Positions 59,339 through 64,000 of a stretch of 64,000 bases of DNA are shown one piece after another. Location: contig NZ_CANPVO010000040.1 in NCBI RefSeq assembly GCF_947581785.1, positions 1-64,000 of the forward strand. The letters run 5' to 3'. The notes under the pieces were generated by a model. The model searched no databases and was not told where the DNA came from. It saw nothing but the letters and a program-made list of their open reading frames with translations. This DNA is from Candidatus Palauibacter polyketidifaciens. Lineage in GTDB: Bacteria > Gemmatimonadota > Gemmatimonadetes > Palauibacterales > Palauibacteraceae. Every line of letters starts with the position of its first letter. Position 1 is the first letter of the stretch. Made by a program: the position numbers and the translations under genes.

Positions 59339-60567
59339 CACTCGTGCTGACCCGCGCCGGCATGGTCTGCCTGCCACGTTTCCGGTGCGAGGTAGCGCCA
59401 CTCCCCGTCGCGCAGGGCCGGGTGCAGCATCTTCACGATGTCGGCCAGGTGCCAGTCCGGCCGGATGGTCCCCATCTCCCACAGCTCCCACGAATCGGCG
59501 GTGGGATGGGGTTTGCCCGGCTCCCAGAACACGCAGCCCTCCCGGTACGCTTTGAAACGCGCCAGCACGTCCTGATCGTCGAAAACTCCGGACAGCGGGT
59601 CGCGGATCATCCAGCAATCGGCGCCCGTTGCATCCCGCAGGAGCCGTTCCGTCGAGAGGTCTGAAAAGGTGTCGAGCTGGGGATCGTCCTCGGCGCCGAG
59701 CACAAGTTCCGCGTTCGCGTCGCGAATGAGGGCCGCGTCGGCGTTGCGCTGCGTGACGGCCCAGCGATTGCCGGCGCTCCTGTACCAGGCCCAGAGCACC
59801 GACCGGCGCGGCTGCGTTCGAGCGAGTGATGTCAGACGGTCGATCTCCTCCGAGACCAACTGAACGAACGCATCGGCTTCCGCCTCCTTCCCGGTCAGCA
59901 GGCCCATCAAGCGAACCCACTCGACGCGGCCCATGTAGTGCGGCTCGGCATCGATGAAGGTCGGCACGACCGGAATGCCGAGCGACTCGACGCGTTCCAT
60001 GTGTTGGGTGTGCGTGAGGTCGGCCATGCGCGCGATCAGCACGTCGGGCTGGGCCGCCACCAGCGCGTCGAGCGTCGGCGGCATGTGCCAGCCGTAGCCG
60101 ATCTGCTGGATCTCACCCGCGCGTGCTTTGCGGCGCAGGTCATCGTGGTAGCTGTTGTGCCCGCCGACGGCGACGATCCGGTCCTCGACCCCGAGTACGC
60201 GCAGCATGGCCTCTTGGGGTTGCTCGTTGACGGCGATCCGCCGGACGGGCGTTCGGATCAGCGACGCGCCCGTCAGATCCCCCGTCAGGGCGGGCGGCTC
60301 CAGGCCCCTCGGGACGAGCACGAGCCGGGCGCGCTGCGGCGGCCCGCCAGCCGAGCCGCCCCAGGTGACGACGGACGCTTCGATGTCGACGATCCGATAA
60401 CCGTCCCGTTCGACGACGCTGAAGGTCTCCGCAAACGGCGTTTCCAGCGGATCTCCGTCGACGGTTCCCGGATCGTAAGACACGCCGGACGCGCACGCGG
60501 CGAAGCCGACGGACAGAAGGAGGGCCGTCAGGCGAAAGGTGGCGGGAATCCTCGGAGGGCCTCGCAT
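59338..60567 (-). CDS. ABC transporter substrate-binding lipoprotein, BtuF/FecB type
   Basis: 409 residues. Lipobox (VGFAACAS, Cys about 25), N-terminal beta domain, then two-lobed Fe/B12-binding fold: TPVRRIAVNEQPQEAMLRVLG, LDALVAAQPDVLIAR, VESLGIPVVPTFID, and a C-terminal lobe with GADCWMIRDPLSGVFDDQ. No metal-specific residue identifies the ligand. ATG 60567 is used because it starts the lipoprotein signal. The gene follows the FG-GAP gene by 78 nt on the same strand. Confidence 0.9.
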   Translation of the reverse strand: MRGPPRIPATFRLTALLLSVGFAACASGVSYDPGTVDGDPLETPFAETFSVVERDGYRIVDIEASVVTWGGSAGGPPQRARLVLVPRGLEPPALTGDLTGASLIRTPVRRIAVNEQPQEAMLRVLGVEDRIVAVGGHNSYHDDLRRKARAGEIQQIGYGWHMPPTLDALVAAQPDVLIARMADLTHTQHMERVESLGIPVVPTFIDAEPHYMGRVEWVRLMGLLTGKEAEADAFVQLVSEEIDRLTSLARTQPRRSVLWAWYRSAGNRWAVTQRNADAALIRDANAELVLGAEDDPQLDTFSDLSTERLLRDATGADCWMIRDPLSGVFDDQDVLARFKAYREGCVFWEPGKPHPTADSWELWEMGTIRPDWHLADIVKMLHPALRDGEWRYLAPETWQADHAGAGQHE

Positions 60568-60645
60568 CGGAGCGAGAACGTCGCGAACCCGGCACACAGC
60601 GTCAACATCTTCGGCGGCGGCGACGGCAGGCGCGGCGGTGGGCCT

Positions 60646-63600
60646 TCAGCGGCGAGCGGCGAGCGCGCCCGTCGCTTCGATCGTGACCTCAAGCGGGGTC
60701 GGTGCGTCCAGCGGCGTGACGGTCTCGGAGCCGTCTGGCCAGCGCACGCGGACGGCGGTCGGTTCCGCCGCGAGTCCCATCACCTGAACCGGATCGTCCT
60801 GCGACCAGTAGCCGCCGCCAGCCCGCACCGCTCGTAGCGGACCGAGCGCTCCACCGGCGTACTCGAGACGAATGGCGGCGCCGATGGCGGCGGGGTTGCC
60901 GGGACCGCCGCGCAGCCGCACACGCAGCCCGGGCTTCGCGCCCGTGTTCCGGTACAGTTTCGTCCCGGCCGCGTTCTGGCTGACGAGCACGTCCACGCGC
61001 CCATCCCCGTCGTAGTCGGCGAAGGCCGCCCCGCGCTGCTCGCCATACACCGCGATGCCCGACCGCTGTCCCGGGACCGGCGTCAGCGCTCCCGTCCCGT
61101 CGCCCCGTAGCCACAGGCCGCGGCCCCCGTCGTTCCGGTCCGCTTCGCCGCGCAGCGCGAACAGGTTCTGGCTCAGGAAGACATCCTCGTGCCCGTCCCC
61201 GTCCATGTCGGCCACACCCGCGTGAAAGGCGGGCGCCAACTGCGATTCGCGCGGCAGGTCGAACGCCTCGAACGACCCCCCCCGGTTGATGAACACGGTG
61301 TGCGCCAACGTCGTCGCCTCGACCGTGGGCAGCAGGTCCGCGGGCTGTTCCAGGATCTCGTTCACGCCCAACTGCCCGTAGTGCTCGAACCCCTGGATGC
61401 GGCCGCGCAGGAAGGGGAGGCCGCCGGCCAGCGTGAGGAGTCCTCGCACCGGCACCATCGCGCGCGTGAACTCGTCGTAGCGCGCCTCGATCACATCCCG
61501 GAAACCATCGTTGTCCAGGTCGGCGTGATAGGCGGTGGCCGGATGCTCGGAACTCGCCGTGAACTGCGAGTTGAGTCCGCGATTGGAGGCGATGACGTCG
61601 GGCAGCCCGTCTTCGTTGAGGTCTCCCGTCGTCACCCCGTTCCACCACCCGGTCCGGGACTCGAGTCCGAAGGCGGCCGTCGCGTCCTCGAATCGTCCAT
61701 CGCGGTTGACGAGCAGCCGAACCGGTCCCCACTCGACGGCGAGCAGGAGGTCCGGGTCGCCATCCGCGTCCAAGTCGCTGAAGACGGCGCCGGACACGAG
61801 GCCCAGGCCGGCCAGGACGGCCGCGTTCGACTCGTCGAGGACGTAGCGGCCGCCCTCGTTGAGGAAGAGGCGAGAGGTCGCCGCCGCCGGATACTGGCCG
61901 GGGACCACGCGGCCGCCCGCGAAGAGATCGACGTCGCCGTCCCCGTCGACGTCGGCCGCCGCGAGCGGGCCGGTGCTCGACTCGGCGGCCGGGAGCGTCT
62001 GCGCCTCCCGGAGCACCGAGCCGGAGGCCCGCAGCAGCGTGGCCGAGGCGGCCGCCCGGTCGGTGCCGTCGTACGTAGCGGTTCCGACGACCACCGTGGC
62101 GCCGGCCCGGCCGGGGACGATGACAAGGCCCGTCTGGTCGCCCGGGGATGGCGCGGGCCCGGCTGCCCCGTCGCCCCGCGCTCCCCGGTCCGGCGAGAAC
62201 CCGCCCGCGCCGTCGTTGCGGAAGACGGAAAGGCCCGCGCCACCCCCTCCGCCGACCAGCGCGTCAGAGTCTCCGTCACCGTCGATATCGGTCCACGCCA
62301 CGCCCGGGCCGCCCTGTCCCAGGCGCCACGTGATGAGCGGCTGCTGCGCGAAATCGTCGAACGAGTTCTCCCGGTGACGGTGCCCGAGCAGCTCGGACAC
62401 ATCGTCGAACAGGGGCGCCTCCGATTCCGTCGCCCCCGCCGAACCGGCGCCCGCAGCCGAAGCCGCGCCGCCGGCCGCGGGCTCCCGGATCTCGTAGATG
62501 CGGTTCGCGCTGACCCCCTCCACCCGGCTCACCATCCCGCCCCGCCACACGACCTCGATCGTCATTTCTCCGCCGGCTGCGGCGAAGCTGGCCATCGCCT
62601 CCGAACCGGAGAGGTACAGGCCTCCCGCGACGATCTCCTTCGTCTGCACCGGCAACCCGCTCCCCGACAGACGGATCTGCGCGCCGACGCCGTCGGTGTT
62701 GAGCCCCCGGCCGACGAGTCGCACGGCCACCCGCGGCGCCCGCCCTACGTTCCGGTACACGCCCGCGGGCGCGAGCAGCCGGTTCGTGACGACGTCCAGG
62801 TCCCCGTCCCCGTCGAGATCCGCCGTCGCCATCCCGTGCGTGATGTCCTCGTCCCCTGCGAAACTCCACGCCTCCCCCACCTCCTCGAAGGTCAGGTCTC
62901 CGCGATTGCGGAAGGCGACGTTGGAGAGGCGCAGCGGCGGGAAGCCGAGGATCCGCTGCCGCCAGTCCATCGACCCCACGCGCTGCGCCGCGTCCTTGTC
63001 CATCGCGTCGTAGAAGTGGCCGGTCCCCACGAGAAGATCCTCGAACCCGTCGAGATCGACATCCATGAACGTGCTCCCCCACGACCAGCCGGACGCGTCC
63101 AGTCCCGCGAACTGCGCGGCTTCCGCGAAGGTCCCATCCCCCCGGCTCAGGTAGAGCGTGTTGCGCGGCTTCTGCGGCCGGTTCCGGATTCGTCCCGCGA
63201 ACTGAGGATCGGCGACCCCGCCGACGATCTGCTTCATGCGCAGCCGTTGCTCCCGGCTCAGCATCTCCGCCACGAAGAAGTCCGTGAACCCGTCCCGGTC
63301 GACGTCCGAAAAATCCACCGCCATGGAGGCGAAGCTCGTACTCCGCATCGCGAGCGGATCGAGCATCCGGAAACGCCCCGTCCCATCGTTGATCCAGATG
63401 TGGTCCGGGCTGTGGAAGTCGTTGCAGACGTAAAGATCGGGATCTCCGTCCCCGTCCACGTCCTGGAAACGCGCCGCGAGCCCCCACTCCAGCGGCTCGG
63501 CCTGAAGGGGGCGCCCCTCCTCGTCGAGGAACGCGCCCTCCGTCCACGGGACCGGCGTGAACCGTCCCGTTCCGTCGTTCAGGTAGAGCCGGTCGGGCTC

Positions 63601-64000
63601 CGCGAGTTCGAGCCGGGGGACCATCCCTTCCCGGACCTCGCCGAGCGTGAAGTGTTCCCGCCATTCGGGGAGGATCTCGAACCCCCCTTCCGACTGCCGG
63701 TAGATGTTGCTCGGCTGCATGTCTACGGGCGGGAAGAGGTCCTGCACTGTCGCGACCTTGTTGTTCACCACGTACAGGTCGAGATCCCCATCTCCGTCGA
63801 TGTCGGCGAGCGTCATCGACATGCTCCCGAGTGTCGAGGAGAGCCCCGCCGCTTCCGTCCCGTCCGCAAAACGCCCCGTCCCGTCGTTCAGGTAGAGCGC
63901 GTTCGGGCCCCCGAGCGCGTGGACGAGCAGGTCGAGGTCGCCATCGCCGTCCACATCCGCGAACGCCGCCCCCGTCGAAAAGCGGTCCGCCGCCGCGACC
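60646..64000 (-). CDS. Giant FG-GAP repeat / ASPIC-UnbV (CRTAC1-like) protein, 5' end outside window
   Basis: At least 1118 residues; the frame continues to the window edge (FSTGAAFADVDGDGDLDLLV). About a dozen FG-GAP repeats with calcium-binding DxDGDGDxDL loops make a beta-propeller surface. Two ASPIC/UnbV domains are present: mid-protein (VAVRLVGRGLNTDGVGAQIRL) and at the C terminus (LRVRLRGGPGNPAAIGAAIRL). Families of this design are secreted or cell-surface and often linked to adhesion or nutrient handling. The signal peptide would lie beyond the window. The ABC importer follows it, which may hint at a shared role. Confidence 0.9.
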   Translation of the reverse strand, partial: VAAADRFSTGAAFADVDGDGDLDLLVHALGGPNALYLNDGTGRFADGTEAAGLSSTLGSMSMTLADIDGDGDLDLYVVNNKVATVQDLFPPVDMQPSNIYRQSEGGFEILPEWREHFTLGEVREGMVPRLELAEPDRLYLNDGTGRFTPVPWTEGAFLDEEGRPLQAEPLEWGLAARFQDVDGDGDPDLYVCNDFHSPDHIWINDGTGRFRMLDPLAMRSTSFASMAVDFSDVDRDGFTDFFVAEMLSREQRLRMKQIVGGVADPQFAGRIRNRPQKPRNTLYLSRGDGTFAEAAQFAGLDASGWSWGSTFMDVDLDGFEDLLVGTGHFYDAMDKDAAQRVGSMDWRQRILGFPPLRLSNVAFRNRGDLTFEEVGEAWSFAGDEDITHGMATADLDGDGDLDVVTNRLLAPAGVYRNVGRAPRVAVRLVGRGLNTDGVGAQIRLSGSGLPVQTKEIVAGGLYLSGSEAMASFAAAGGEMTIEVVWRGGMVSRVEGVSANRIYEIREPAAGGAASAAGAGSAGATESEAPLFDDVSELLGHRHRENSFDDFAQQPLITWRLGQGGPGVAWTDIDGDGDSDALVGGGGGAGLSVFRNDGAGGFSPDRGARGDGAAGPAPSPGDQTGLVIVPGRAGATVVVGTATYDGTDRAAASATLLRASGSVLREAQTLPAAESSTGPLAAADVDGDGDVDLFAGGRVVPGQYPAAATSRLFLNEGGRYVLDESNAAVLAGLGLVSGAVFSDLDADGDPDLLLAVEWGPVRLLVNRDGRFEDATAAFGLESRTGWWNGVTTGDLNEDGLPDVIASNRGLNSQFTASSEHPATAYHADLDNDGFRDVIEARYDEFTRAMVPVRGLLTLAGGLPFLRGRIQGFEHYGQLGVNEILEQPADLLPTVEATTLAHTVFINRGGSFEAFDLPRESQLAPAFHAGVADMDGDGHEDVFLSQNLFALRGEADRNDGGRGLWLRGDGTGALTPVPGQRSGIAVYGEQRGAAFADYDGDGRVDVLVSQNAAGTKLYRNTGAKPGLRVRLRGGPGNPAAIGAAIRLEYAGGALGPLRAVRAGGGYWSQDDPVQVMGLAAEPTAVRVRWPDGSETVTPLDAPTPLEVTIEATGALAARR

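Noticed and set aside
60568-60645. Cobalamin riboswitch before the importer
   Set aside because: The 78-nt gap is too short for the known riboswitch and no B12-box-like sequence was seen.

Overview
The window reads as one contiguous, gene-dense, GC-rich chromosomal segment of a diderm (outer-membrane) bacterium. SecA-type and lipoprotein signals, TonB-dependent and other beta-barrel proteins, S9/M16/M20 peptidases, a DUF5916 protein, a PQQ quinohemoprotein and a SufCBD-SufS-SufU iron-sulfur system together resemble Gemmatimonadota (marine or sponge-associated lineages). That assignment is an inference from gene content only. No tRNA, rRNA, CRISPR array, transposase or prophage gene was recognised. 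Many genes overlap by 4 bases at ATGA/GTGA junctions, and GTG and TTG starts are common.

Layout. 1-4.0 kb: an NAD-linked formate dehydrogenase on the minus strand. Its catalytic subunit has an in-frame TGA (selenocysteine) followed by a bacterial SECIS hairpin, and it is paired with a fused NuoE/NuoF-type subunit and a divergent fdhD. 4.0-5.5 kb: a mercuric-reductase-like flavoprotein. 5.6-9.8 kb: a compact operon that fits bacterial ceramide synthesis (serine palmitoyltransferase, GNAT-type ceramide synthase, epimerase-type reductase) plus an Aur1-like PAP2 protein. It runs directly into an ECF sigma factor, a zinc anti-sigma factor and a PDZ protein (9.9-12.3 kb). 12.3-13.9 kb: a His/Cys-rich exported protein and a Met-rich barrel, probably metal related. 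14.1-21.3 kb: icd, a double M16 peptidase, a DPP-IV-like S9 peptidase and a small membrane protein. 21.7-26.1 kb: an outer-membrane barrel protein, a VOC protein, diaminopropionate ammonia-lyase and an M20 dipeptidase.

26.1-33.9 kb: a long minus-strand operon, sufC-sufB-sufD-Rieske-sufS-sufU-rsgA-NUDIX-osmC. The final gene, osmC, has a TGA exactly at the conserved redox cysteine and a SECIS-like hairpin after it, making it a second selenoprotein. A perfect 17-bp Fur-like palindrome lies upstream of sufC. 34.1-38.9 kb: an alcohol/quinone oxidoreductase, glpD, a lipoprotein that seems to start at CTG, a 48-residue small ORF and a DUF3179 lipoprotein. 39.0-44.3 kb: minus-strand exported proteins (beta-propeller, small membrane protein, DUF5916 barrel, TPR lipoprotein). 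44.5-49.7 kb: DUF4342, a lipoprotein, a TonB receptor whose signal peptide is built from three 27-bp repeats, and a quinohemoprotein dehydrogenase lipoprotein. 49.7-56.8 kb: a DUF6941-like protein, a zinc-ribbon protein, a sodium/solute symporter with a DUF3311 partner, a trypsin-fold protease with a separate pro-domain-like protein, an amidohydrolase and a MntA/HepT toxin-antitoxin pair. 57.0-64.0 kb: a SnoaL-like protein, a BtuCDF/FecBCDE-type importer and a giant FG-GAP/ASPIC-UnbV protein cut by the window end.

The two themes most worth following are (i) selenocysteine decoding, with two independent UGA/SECIS cases 25 kb apart in a window that also carries FdhD and SufS (a family whose members can act on selenocysteine), and (ii) a complete candidate ceramide pathway next to an envelope-stress-type sigma/anti-sigma module.
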